Assembly: GCF_030580655.1 (NCBI RefSeq)
Contig: NZ_JAUQTB010000013.1
Span: 36,145-100,144, forward strand
Reading direction: 5' to 3'
Length of the DNA stretch: 64,000 bases
Source of the DNA: Paenibacillus lacisoli
Lineage (GTDB): Bacteria; Bacillota; Bacilli; Paenibacillales; Paenibacillaceae
This document shows positions 45,206-53,263 of the stretch, one piece after another (the stretch's first letter is position 1; each line of letters starts with the position of its first letter). The notes under the pieces were generated by a model, which was not told where the DNA came from, did no database searches, and was given only the letters and a program-made list of their open reading frames with translations. The translations under genes and the position numbers were made by a program.

Positions 45206-45711
45206 GGGAAATCAGTCTCCTTACCTGTGAGTTGTTTAATTTTGTAATTTGTTGAAATATAACGGAAAGGCCGGCTGCAACGCAGCAAGCACAGCATAAG
45301 AACAAGCCCTGGGAGCACGGGTGGTCTCCATTCAGGGCTGTAAGGACAATTCAGGACAACGATCACATGCACTGTAATGTGTCTATGACATCATACGCCG
45401 GAGGGGTTGGATTGTAAACGGAAATTTCAGCATTTTCTAGGTCTTATCGGTCAAATACAGACAATTTCAAGAACTAAATCGGGGGTAATCTTTTATTATC
45501 TTAGATTATCTCTATTTATCTTTGAATATTTCATTATTCAAGAAAATGAAAGATATTACAAGCTTGATGCAGAAAATTGCAGAACTGAATTACATTCCAG
45601 CATGAAAATGGCTGAAAACCTCCTTTTCCGGCTTTACATTCCATTTACAGGCGATCACACCGGAAGTATGATTCATCTGCATCCCTTACCGGCAGGCCGC
45701 CGAATCAGGTG

Positions 45712-45868
45712 ATGCAGTGCTTAATCCCTTAATAGCAAGGGAGCGGGGGAACCAAAGGGGTACATTCTACCCAGGGGTGAATCACCGGTGTCAGCTCGTC
45801 AGGTGTGAGTGGCATTGGTGTAGGGCAGCTCTCAAGCCCGAATCCGGCAGCTAACCTCGTCAGCGCAT
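45712..45868 (+). promoter_or_regulatory. Cyclic di-AMP riboswitch (ydaO/yuaA class)
   Basis: Hallmarks of the class appear in order: GCTTAATCCC, GGGAGCGGGGGAACC, CCAGGGGTGAATC, then TAGGGCAGCTCTCAAGCCCG and AATCCGGCAGCTAACCTCG closing on P1. The ligand is c-di-AMP and the class is usually an OFF switch. Placed before kdp, it would shut potassium uptake when c-di-AMP (high K+) is abundant. Recognition is by conserved sequence, and confidence is high. Confidence 0.93.
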
Positions 45869-45922
45869 ATTGGGAGAGGCAGCATTCTGTAGTGACACTG
45901 CAAGCGGCCCGGCCGCGATCAG

Positions 45923-45965
45923 GAAGCCACGGGAAGGGACCTCTTTTCCGCTGGCTTCTTTGTGC
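45923..45965 (+). terminator. Riboswitch expression-platform terminator
   Basis: GAAGCCA-CG-GGAA pairs with TTCC-GC-TGGCTTC (a 2x2 internal mismatch), followed by TTTGTGCTGTT. It lies 55 nt after the aptamer and 95 nt before the first kdp frame, as expected for the regulated terminator; the T-run is short. Confidence 0.65.
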
Positions 45966-46059
45966 TGTTCACATACAGAAGGCTTCTCCCAGCTCGAGAG
46001 AAGGAGGAACTATCATTTTTGATCAAATAAGGCTGACATGAAAAGGGGTTGAAGTACAA

Positions 46060-46161
46060 ATGGATGTATGGATGGCAGCTGTTATGCTGGGGTTGTTTCT
46101 TTTGATGCTGGGACTGATCCGGTGGTCTGAATATGTCATTGAGGAAGGAGGGCGTGAGTGA
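46060..46161 (+). CDS. 33-residue membrane peptide preceding kdpF
   Basis: ATG at 46060 behind AAAAGGGG opens a frame for one hydrophobic helix (MAAVMLGLFLLMLGLI) followed by RWSEYVIEEGGRE. Its stop overlaps the kdpF start by one base (TGATG), so the two are translationally coupled. Similar tiny membrane frames before kdpF occur in other bacteria, but no function is established. By analogy with KdpF it may stabilise or tune the Kdp complex. Too small for similarity searches to be reliable; the overlap and ribosome binding site are the main support. Confidence 0.65.
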   Translation: MDVWMAAVMLGLFLLMLGLIRWSEYVIEEGGRE

Positions 46162-46241
46162 TGACTTGGTTCCTGATGAGCGTCGTGGCTGTATTATTTG
46201 TGTACCTGGTCTATGTCCTGCTGAATCCCGAGAAATTCTAA
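46161..46241 (+). CDS. kdpF: KdpF, small subunit of the K+-transporting ATPase
   Basis: A 26-residue single-helix membrane peptide: MTWFLMSVVAVLFVYLVYVLLNPEKF. The ending Y-x-L-x-x-P-E-K/R-F is the KdpF signature (LLNPEKF here), and the position directly before kdpA is the expected one. KdpF stabilises the KdpABC complex in the membrane. GAAGGAGGG inside the preceding small frame is its ribosome binding site, which fits coupled translation. Followed by 51 bp to kdpA, containing TAGGAGG. Confidence 0.9.
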   Translation: MTWFLMSVVAVLFVYLVYVLLNPEKF

Positions 46242-46292
46242 GTGTTCATTAATAAAAAAAATTCATTAGCCTGCTAGGAGGTTGTTATAAAC

Positions 46293-47963
46293 ATGTTTGC
46301 TGTTCTGTCCATTGCAGTTACGCTGGGAATTGTGCTGCTGCTGGCACGTCCAATGGGGCTGTACATTGCCAAAGTGTTTGATTATGAAAAGACAGCGCTT
46401 GACCGTTGGTTTGGCTGGCTGGAGAAACCGATCTATGCAATCAGTGGTATTCGCCGCCAGAATCAGAGCTGGAAGCAGTATGCGACAGCACTGCTGGTAA
46501 GCAATGCTGTGATGATCCTCCTGGTGTACCTGATCTTCCGGCTGCAGGGATGGCTCCCGCTGAATCCGAACGGTATAGGAGCTATGGATGCACATACTGC
46601 TTTTAATACTGCGATCAGTTTTATGACAAATACTGACCTTCAGCATTACAGCGGGGAGAGCGGTTTATCTTATTTCTCACAGATGGTGGCCATCGTCTTT
46701 ATGCTGTTCGCTTCACCAGCTACAGGGCTGGCGGTTGCCCTCGCTTTTATCCGCGCGTTAACGGGCAGACCTTTGGGCAACTTCTTTGTGGATTGGGTGC
46801 GGAGTATTACCCGTATCCTTCTCCCCATCGCGCTGGCTGGTGCGCTAATATTCATTGCACTTGGAGTTCCACAGACGCTCGAACCGACGGAGGTTGCCCA
46901 TACCATTGGAGGAGGTGTGCAGGAAATTGCGCGTGGACCGGTGGGTTCATTTCTTTCGATCAAGGAGCTGGGCAATAACGGCGGAGGGTTCTTTGGGGCC
47001 AATTCGGCTCATCCGTTTGAGAACCCGAACGCGATCAGTAATATGCTGCAGATCCTTCTGATGCTGCTGGTGACAACGGCTCTGCCGTTTACCTATGGCA
47101 AAATGTCCGGCAGCGCAAAACAGGGGCGGGTGCTGTTCGTCTCTATGGCGGTGCTGTTTATCATCATGATAAGCATATCTCTAACCGCTGAATATTCAGG
47201 TAACAAGGCGTTAAATACACTAAGTATAGAACATCAGCAGGGCAGTATGGAAGGGAAAGAGGTTCGTTTTGGCACCGCCCAATCCTCGTTGTACTCGGTC
47301 GTAACAACAGCTTCCGAGACGGGAGCCGTGAATACGATGCATGATACGCTGACTCCCATCGGGGGCATGGTGCCTCTGGCGAATATGATGCTCAATACCG
47401 TTTTCGGCGGCATAGGGGTAGGTTTTCTCAATGTCCTGATGTACGCCATCATCGCGGTATTCCTGTCCGGGTTGATGGTTGGACGAACGCCTGAATTTCT
47501 GGGTAGAAAAATTGAAGGCCGTGAAATGAAGCTGATTGCAGTCCTGCTCGTTATTCAGCCGCTGCTAATCCTGGTTCCGACTGCCGCTGCTCTGTTCACA
47601 CATGCCAATACCATATCCAATCCGGGCTACCATGGCCTGACTCAGGTCCTGTATGAGTACACGTCTTCTGCGGCCAATAACGGCTCGGGTTTTGAAGGTC
47701 TGGGCGACGCCAATCTCTTCTGGAATATGACAACAGGTATTGTCATGTTCCTCGGCCGCTATATCTCGATGGTCCTGCTTCTTGCTGCAGCCGGGTCCCT
47801 GGCCGCGAAGAAGGCTGTGCCTGAGACAAGCGGGACGTTTCGCACGGACAGCGGCTTATTCGGAATTGTGTTTGCGGGTACGGTGTTAATCGTGGGGGCG
47901 CTGACTTTCTTCCCTTCTGTCGTACTTGGCCCTGTGGCAGAGCAGCTGACGCTGCTGCCCTAA
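46293..47963 (+). CDS. kdpA: KdpA, potassium-binding subunit of the Kdp ATPase
   Basis: The K+ channel-like subunit of the high-affinity KdpFABC pump, 556 residues with about ten membrane segments. Selectivity-filter-type loops of the superfamily of K+ transporters are visible: FNTAISFMTNTDLQHYSGE, LGNNGGGFFGANSAHPFENP, GGMVPLANMMLNTVFGG and SSAANNGSGFEGLG. Length is that of the family. TAGGAGG precedes the ATG. Part of kdpFABC under c-di-AMP riboswitch control. Confidence 0.97.
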   Translation: MFAVLSIAVTLGIVLLLARPMGLYIAKVFDYEKTALDRWFGWLEKPIYAISGIRRQNQSWKQYATALLVSNAVMILLVYLIFRLQGWLPLNPNGIGAMDAHTAFNTAISFMTNTDLQHYSGESGLSYFSQMVAIVFMLFASPATGLAVALAFIRALTGRPLGNFFVDWVRSITRILLPIALAGALIFIALGVPQTLEPTEVAHTIGGGVQEIARGPVGSFLSIKELGNNGGGFFGANSAHPFENPNAISNMLQILLMLLVTTALPFTYGKMSGSAKQGRVLFVSMAVLFIIMISISLTAEYSGNKALNTLSIEHQQGSMEGKEVRFGTAQSSLYSVVTTASETGAVNTMHDTLTPIGGMVPLANMMLNTVFGGIGVGFLNVLMYAIIAVFLSGLMVGRTPEFLGRKIEGREMKLIAVLLVIQPLLILVPTAAALFTHANTISNPGYHGLTQVLYEYTSSAANNGSGFEGLGDANLFWNMTTGIVMFLGRYISMVLLLAAAGSLAAKKAVPETSGTFRTDSGLFGIVFAGTVLIVGALTFFPSVVLGPVAEQLTLLP

Positions 47964-48043
47964 AGACTCAAGACGTGCAATTACTATGGATGAACAAATA
48001 AAGGATGAACAAATGAACGACTACTATTGGAGGAACGAACACG

Positions 48044-50071
48044 ATGAGTGAGAAGAAATGGACGCTGGATGCCGGACTGGTCCGCAAGGCGGTGAAGGAG
48101 TCCTTCTATAAGCTGGATCCCCGCGTGATGGTGCGCAATCCGATTATGTTTGTTGTCGAGGTATGCATGATCATTACGTTCTTTTTAATTTTCTTGCCCA
48201 ATGCTTTAGGAGCAGGCGGATCAGCAGGTTTCAATACTGCTGTTACGGTTATTCTGCTGATCACCGTCCTGTTCGCGAATTTCGCCGAGGCTCTGGCGGA
48301 GGGGCGCGGCAAGGCACAGGCCGATACGCTCAAGAAGACAAAGCAGGAAATCAAGGCTAGGAAGCTTGCCGGAGGACAGATCAAGGAGGTGCTGTCCGTA
48401 GATCTGCGCAAGGGCGATATCGTTGTGGTGACGCAGGGAGAACTCATTCCTGGCGATGGGGAAGTCATCGACGGCCTTGCCTCGGTTGATGAATCTGCGA
48501 TTACCGGTGAATCCGCGCCGGTCATCAAGGAAGCAGGAGGCGACTTCAGTTCTGTCACCGGCGGTACACGTGTGATCAGTGATGAGATTCAGGTGCGAAT
48601 CACGAGCGATCCGGGTGAATCCTTTCTGGATCGTATGATCTCGCTGGTGGAAGGAGCCAAGCGGCAGAAGACACCGAATGAGATTGCCCTCAACACGGTC
48701 CTGACCAGCCTGACGCTGATTTTTATGGTCGTCGTGGTCACGCTCCCTTTCCTGTCGAGCTATCTGAACATCCAGCTTCAGGTGCCGATCCTGATCGCGC
48801 TGCTGGTTTGCCTGATTCCTACCACGATTGGCGGTCTGCTGTCTGCGATCGGGATTGCCGGCATGGACCGGGTTACCCGTTTCAATGTTGTTGCCATGTC
48901 GGGAAAAGCCGTTGAAGCTTCCGGTGATATCAATACGATTATCCTCGACAAAACGGGTACCATCACTTTCGGGAACCGTATGGCTAGCGAGATCATCCCC
49001 GTTGGCGGATACAGCCGTGCGGAGGCAGCGCGGTGGGCGGCGGTCAGCTCGCTTCAGGATGAGACACCGGAAGGGCGTTCGGTACTGGAGTGGATGCGGA
49101 AGGAACAGATGGTGTATGACACCGCGCTATCGGAAGGTGCAAGCTTCATCGAGTTTCGGGCGGAGACACGCATGAGCGGTCTGGATCTCGCGAACGGCCA
49201 ACAGGTACGCAAGGGGGCGGTTGATGCGGTCAAAAGGTGGGTTCAATCCCAGGGCGGCGAGCTTCCCCCCGACCTGGACAGCAGCAGCGATGCAATAGCC
49301 TCCGCTGGGGGGACACCGCTCGCCGTCGCTGTCGACCGTACCATCTATGGTGTGATTTATCTAAAGGATACGGTAAAGCCGGGGATGCGCGAGCGCTTCG
49401 AGCTGCTGCGTCAGATGGGGATTCGTACCGTGATGTGTACGGGAGATAATCCGCTGACGGCAGCCACGATTGCAAGGGAAGCGGGTGTGGATGACTTTAT
49501 CGCCGAGAGCACGCCGGAGGATAAGATCGCTGTGATCCGGAGCGAACAGGCTTCCGGCAAGCTGGTCGCCATGACCGGTGACGGCACCAACGATGCGCCT
49601 GCTCTGGCGCAGGCAGATGTGGGCATCGCCATGAACAGCGGCACAGTGGCTGCGAAGGAGGCAGCCAACATGGTCGACCTCGACTCGGATCCATCGAAAA
49701 TTATTGATGTAGTTGCCATAGGCAAGCAGCTGCTCATGACCAGAGGGGCACTGACGACGTTCAGTATTGCGAACGATGTGGCCAAATATTTTGCGATCAT
49801 TCCTGCCATGTTCATGGTTGCTATTCCGCAGATGGAGCTGCTGAATGTGATGAAGCTGGGATCGCCGACGTCAGCCATTCTGTCCGCTCTGATCTTCAAT
49901 GCGGTGATTATACCGCTCCTGATTCCGCTTGCGATGAAGGGTGTGGCCTACAAGCCGATGAGCTCATCACGGCTGCTGTCCCGCAACCTGCTGATCTATG
50001 GTCTCGGGGGTGTAGCAGCGCCATTCGTAGGCATTAAGCTGCTGGATATGCTTGTACATTTATGGGTGTAA
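48044..50071 (+). CDS. kdpB: KdpB, P-type ATPase subunit of the Kdp potassium pump
   Basis: Catalytic P-type ATPase subunit, 675 residues. Features: [13 protein letters not shown] (actuator domain, TGES), the phosphorylated Asp about 302 in [21 protein letters not shown], and [26 protein letters not shown] of the hinge. It lacks the heavy-metal N-terminal domains of related pumps. Together with KdpA it drives K+ in against a steep gradient at micromolar external K+. GGAGGAACG precedes the ATG; 80 bp from kdpA, 21 bp to kdpC. Confidence 0.97.
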   Translation: MSEKKWTLDAGLVRKAVKESFYKLDPRVMVRNPIMFVVEVCMIITFFLIFLPNALGAGGSAGFNTAVTVILLITVLFANFAEALAEGRGKAQADTLKKTKQEIKARKLAGGQIKEVLSVDLRKGDIVVVTQGELIPGDGEVIDGLASVDESAITGESAPVIKEAGGDFSSVTGGTRVISDEIQVRITSDPGESFLDRMISLVEGAKRQKTPNEIALNTVLTSLTLIFMVVVVTLPFLSSYLNIQLQVPILIALLVCLIPTTIGGLLSAIGIAGMDRVTRFNVVAMSGKAVEASGDINTIILDKTGTITFGNRMASEIIPVGGYSRAEAARWAAVSSLQDETPEGRSVLEWMRKEQMVYDTALSEGASFIEFRAETRMSGLDLANGQQVRKGAVDAVKRWVQSQGGELPPDLDSSSDAIASAGGTPLAVAVDRTIYGVIYLKDTVKPGMRERFELLRQMGIRTVMCTGDNPLTAATIAREAGVDDFIAESTPEDKIAVIRSEQASGKLVAMTGDGTNDAPALAQADVGIAMNSGTVAAKEAANMVDLDSDPSKIIDVVAIGKQLLMTRGALTTFSIANDVAKYFAIIPAMFMVAIPQMELLNVMKLGSPTSAILSALIFNAVIIPLLIPLAMKGVAYKPMSSSRLLSRNLLIYGLGGVAAPFVGIKLLDMLVHLWV

Positions 50072-50092
50072 CGAAGAGGAGAGGATGTAAAC

Positions 50093-50668
50093 ATGCTCAT
50101 GCGATATGTTATGAGTTCACTGCGAATAAGTCTGCTGATGATGATTGTGCTGGGGCTCGGCTATAACCTGCTGGTTACGGGTTTCGCCCAGACTGTGATG
50201 CCGGAGCGGGCGAACGGGAGCCTGATTCTCAACGACCAAGCAGAAGTCGTCGGATCGAGATTGATTGGACAGGAGAACAGGGATCAGGCTTTTTTTCAGA
50301 ACAGGGTCTCAAGTATTGAATATAACGGGGCTTCCGGTTCACCCAACTATGCGCCTTCCAATCCGGATATGCTGAAGCGGACATCCGACGCAGTCAAGGA
50401 GTGGCACACTCAGAACCCTGACGTGCAGATCGGAAGCCTGCCGCTGGATCTAATCACCAACTCCGGCTCAGGCCTGGATCCCCACATCAGCCCTGCTGCT
50501 GCAGAGGTGCAGATTCCACGGATCAGTAAACTAACCGGCATTTCTCCCTCTAAATTGAAGCTGCTGGTGAACAAGCATACCGAAGGAAGAGAGCTGGGTT
50601 TTCTGGGTGAACCGGCGGTGAATGTACTGGAATTAAATCTGGAATTGAAATCGCTGATGCCGGAATAA
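50093..50668 (+). CDS. kdpC: KdpC, accessory subunit of the Kdp ATPase
   Basis: A 191-residue protein with one N-terminal membrane helix (SLLMMIVLGLGYNLLVTGFAQ) and an outside domain carrying the family landmarks GSRLIGQ, FFQNRVSS, NYAPSNPDML, PLDLITNSGSGLDPHISPAAA and LGFLGEPAVNVLELN. KdpC is needed for assembly and K+ affinity of the pump. A run of seven T codes for Phe-Phe without disturbing the frame. 21 bp separate it from the KdpD-like gene. Confidence 0.95.
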   Translation: MLMRYVMSSLRISLLMMIVLGLGYNLLVTGFAQTVMPERANGSLILNDQAEVVGSRLIGQENRDQAFFQNRVSSIEYNGASGSPNYAPSNPDMLKRTSDAVKEWHTQNPDVQIGSLPLDLITNSGSGLDPHISPAAAEVQIPRISKLTGISPSKLKLLVNKHTEGRELGFLGEPAVNVLELNLELKSLMPE

Positions 50669-50689
50669 AGAGAGGGAGAGGCCCCGGAG

Positions 50690-53002
50690 ATGGACACATT
50701 CAGACGCAAGACACCGGAGGAGCTGCTGAAGATGATCTCCAGTCTGGGACGGGGACGGCTGGACATTCTGATCGGCGCTGTCAGCGGCTCAGGCAAGACC
50801 TATCATATGTTATTCGAGGGTTTGCAGTTGAAGAAGCAGGGCGTGGATGTCGTGATTTGCGCAGTGACGACATCCAGGCGCCCGGAAACGGTGGAGCTTA
50901 GTCTTGGACTGGAGCGGATACCAAGTATTCATTGGGAGAAGAACGGCCTGGAGCGCAAAGACCTTAATCTTCCCGCGCTGCTTCAGCGCAATCCCGAGGT
51001 CGTTCTAGTAGATGGGCTTGCTCACCACAATCGGCCTGGTGCTGAGTTTACGACCCGGCTGGACGATATCCAATATCTGAGACAGCATGGAATTAGCGTT
51101 ATAACAACAGTGAATGTTTATGAGCTGGAAGGAGTACGGCATATTGCTTCCCGGCTGACCGGGGTTGAGGTGGAGGAAAGTGTGCCTTCAGACACGCTGA
51201 CGCTAGCGGATGATGTCAGGCTGATTGATGTTACACCTGAGCAGCTGCTGGGACGGATTGAAAAGGAGAACCTGTTGGTGAACCAGCGTATGGATATCAT
51301 GACACTCAGCAACGTTGGAGTGCTGCGTGAGCTGGCGCTGCGCTTGGTTGCGGAGGGAGTCAATGGCTCACTGGAGAAGCACTGGGAGGAGAACGATACG
51401 GTGGGTCCCAATGGGGCGAGCGAGCGTATACTGGTAGCGGCCCAATATCATTGGAATGGTTCAATCTATATCCGGCGCGGCCAGCAGATTGCCCGCCGTC
51501 TGAACGGTGATCTGCAGGTCGTTACACTAGTACGGCAAGAAAAGAAGCTCGGCAAGGAAGAGCTTGTGTTCAAGAAGGCGATGCTGAAGCTTGCGGCAAA
51601 GGTTGGAGCAGATATGGAGGAGCTTCCTTTTAGCAGCCACCGTCTGCTCCCTCGCAAGCTGGTGGACTATGCGCTGCAGAATTATACGACGAGGATGGTT
51701 ATAGGCCACTCCAGGCAATCCAAGTGGCAGGAGCTGTGGCACGGCTCTGTGATTCACGGTCTGCTGCGTATGATTCATCAGATGGACATCTTCGTCGTTG
51801 CTGATCGTACAGAGCGGGAGGGTGAACGGATTTTGCCGGCCAAAACGATGCCAGCTCTGCCGCCCCCAACCTATCGGCGTCTTGGGCGGGAAGAGATCCA
51901 GGAGCAGATCAGCCACATTAAACGAGGACGGTTTAAAATATACATCGGTGCCGCTCCGGGCGTAGGCAAGACTTACACCATGCTGCGCGAAGGTAATGAT
52001 CTGCAGCGGAGCGGTATCCGTGTCATGATCGGTCTGCTGGAGACGCACGGAAGGCAGGAAACGGAGGCCCAGGCAGGAGCTCTTGATGTCGTACCAAGGC
52101 GTGTGCTGGATTACCGCGGAGCCCGGCTGGAAGAGATGGATACTGAAGCTGTGATCGCTCTGGCTCCAGAGGTTGTCCTTATCGATGAACTCGCGCATAC
52201 GAATATCCCCGGCAGCCGCAACCGTAAAAGATACGAAGATGTATTAGAGATTCTTCATGCAGGCATCTCGGTCATCTCGACGATGAATGTTCAGCACCTG
52301 GAGAGCCTGAACGATGCGGTGGAACAGATTACGGGAGTTGTCATGCGTGAGACGGTGCCTGATCATATTCTGCGTATGGCTGATGAAGTCCAGCTGATTG
52401 ATGTATCCCCGCGGGTACTCCGCAAACGGCTGGAGGAAGGCAGGATCTATGCCATGTACAAGGTTCCGCAGGCCTTGAGCCATTTCTTCAAGACGGGCAA
52501 CCTAATCGCGCTCCGTGAACTGGCGCTGCGGGAGATCGCCGATGATGTTGATGAGCGTCTCGAGGCCTGGGAGCGAACATCTTCCCTGCGTGGACCTTGG
52601 CGGCGCCAGGAAGTGATCTGTGTCTGCGTCAATCTAAGTAATGAAGCGGAACGATTAATTCGGCGCGGCTTTCGCATCGCCTATCGCCTGAAGGCCTCGT
52701 GGCATGCCGCCTATGTACAGATTGGAGCGACAGAACTGTCCTCAGCGGCCCGTCTTCTGCTGGAGGAACTGCAGCGCTTGACGGAACGGCTGGGCGGGAC
52801 TTTTCTCATCTATAAAAGTAGAGACCGCCGTCAGCTGCCGCGGGTTCTGGTCATGGAGGCCGATCGCCGCAAGGTAACACAGATGATTATAGGACAGTCT
52901 CGGTTATCCCGGGCAGCAGAGCTTTGGCGGGGTTCGGTTGTGAATCAGGTGCTTCGCCAGGCGCGTCATATGGATATTCTGGTCGCTGCCCGCAGGACAT
53001 AA
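50690..53002 (+). CDS. Tandem KdpD N-terminal/USP protein without histidine kinase
   Basis: A 770-residue soluble protein made of two copies of the KdpD input module, each a P-loop KdpD domain plus a universal-stress-protein (USP) domain. Copy 2 (about 395-770) has intact Walker A GAAPGVGKT and Walker B VVLIDELAHTNIPGS. Copy 1 (1-375) is altered: GAVSGSGKT and VVLVDGLAHHNRPG. The membrane domain, HisKA and ATPase of a full KdpD are missing, and no kdpE follows. Short one-module KdpD proteins are known from Alicyclobacillus and cyanobacteria; a duplicated one is unusual. In the second USP, NLS-x20-WHAAY resembles the c-di-AMP motif SxS-x20-FTAxY of Staphylococcus KdpD. Probably a K+/c-di-AMP responsive modulator of the pump. 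Confidence 0.88.
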   Translation: MDTFRRKTPEELLKMISSLGRGRLDILIGAVSGSGKTYHMLFEGLQLKKQGVDVVICAVTTSRRPETVELSLGLERIPSIHWEKNGLERKDLNLPALLQRNPEVVLVDGLAHHNRPGAEFTTRLDDIQYLRQHGISVITTVNVYELEGVRHIASRLTGVEVEESVPSDTLTLADDVRLIDVTPEQLLGRIEKENLLVNQRMDIMTLSNVGVLRELALRLVAEGVNGSLEKHWEENDTVGPNGASERILVAAQYHWNGSIYIRRGQQIARRLNGDLQVVTLVRQEKKLGKEELVFKKAMLKLAAKVGADMEELPFSSHRLLPRKLVDYALQNYTTRMVIGHSRQSKWQELWHGSVIHGLLRMIHQMDIFVVADRTEREGERILPAKTMPALPPPTYRRLGREEIQEQISHIKRGRFKIYIGAAPGVGKTYTMLREGNDLQRSGIRVMIGLLETHGRQETEAQAGALDVVPRRVLDYRGARLEEMDTEAVIALAPEVVLIDELAHTNIPGSRNRKRYEDVLEILHAGISVISTMNVQHLESLNDAVEQITGVVMRETVPDHILRMADEVQLIDVSPRVLRKRLEEGRIYAMYKVPQALSHFFKTGNLIALRELALREIADDVDERLEAWERTSSLRGPWRRQEVICVCVNLSNEAERLIRRGFRIAYRLKASWHAAYVQIGATELSSAARLLLEELQRLTERLGGTFLIYKSRDRRQLPRVLVMEADRRKVTQMIIGQSRLSRAAELWRGSVVNQVLRQARHMDILVAARRT

Positions 53003-53130
53003 CGCGGACAAACAATTGTTAAAATTTCTGCACCACCCTTCTTATGTATGATCTGTCCCTGTACCGCATAGGTACGGGGATTCTGTGCGCTTTTGAACTG
53101 CCGGGGTTCTCATTTCCTATGGTCTGTAGA

Positions 53131-53146
53131 TGTGAGAATTGTCACA
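53131..53146 (+). promoter_or_regulatory. FNR box upstream of nrdDG
   Basis: TGTGA-GAATTG-TCACA, a perfect inverted repeat matching the Bacillus FNR consensus TGTGA-N6-TCACA. Its centre (53138.5) is 41.5 bp before the start predicted from the TATAAT at 53169-53174, the class II activation distance. Low-oxygen induction of the anaerobic reductase follows naturally. Confidence 0.85.
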
Positions 53147-53168
53147 TGATAGAGACTAAATATGGAAT

Positions 53169-53174
53169 TATAAT
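53169..53174 (+). promoter_or_regulatory. -10 box of the nrdDG promoter
   Basis: Consensus TATAAT located 22 bp after the FNR box; no good -35 is present, as in activator-dependent promoters. About 90 nt of leader follow to the nrdD start. Confidence 0.7.
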
Positions 53175-53263
53175 TTGTTGAAAGTTCTATATGTTGTGTT
53201 TGCGAAGAATTACTAGTACTCGCGTCCTGAAAAATACAAGCGCATAGCATGGAGGTTGATCAG

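Larger units (their letters stand above)
45206..46059. other. Long regulatory region upstream of the kdp operon
   Basis: About 850 bp without a convincing gene. The left 480 bp contain the minus-strand promoter of the small gene and AT-rich DNA where the kdp promoter must lie (no clear -35/-10 found). The right part is the c-di-AMP riboswitch and its terminator. An open frame at 45407-45712 runs into the riboswitch and has no proper start. Confidence 0.6.

Noticed and set aside
45407..45712. 101-residue open frame upstream of kdp
   Set aside because: TTG start with the purine-rich site only two bases away, composition of AT-rich non-coding DNA, and it runs into the c-di-AMP riboswitch.
53050..53085. 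Terminator after the KdpD-like gene
   Set aside because: CCCTGTACC/GGTACGGGG forms a hairpin but no T-run follows, so I did not call it.
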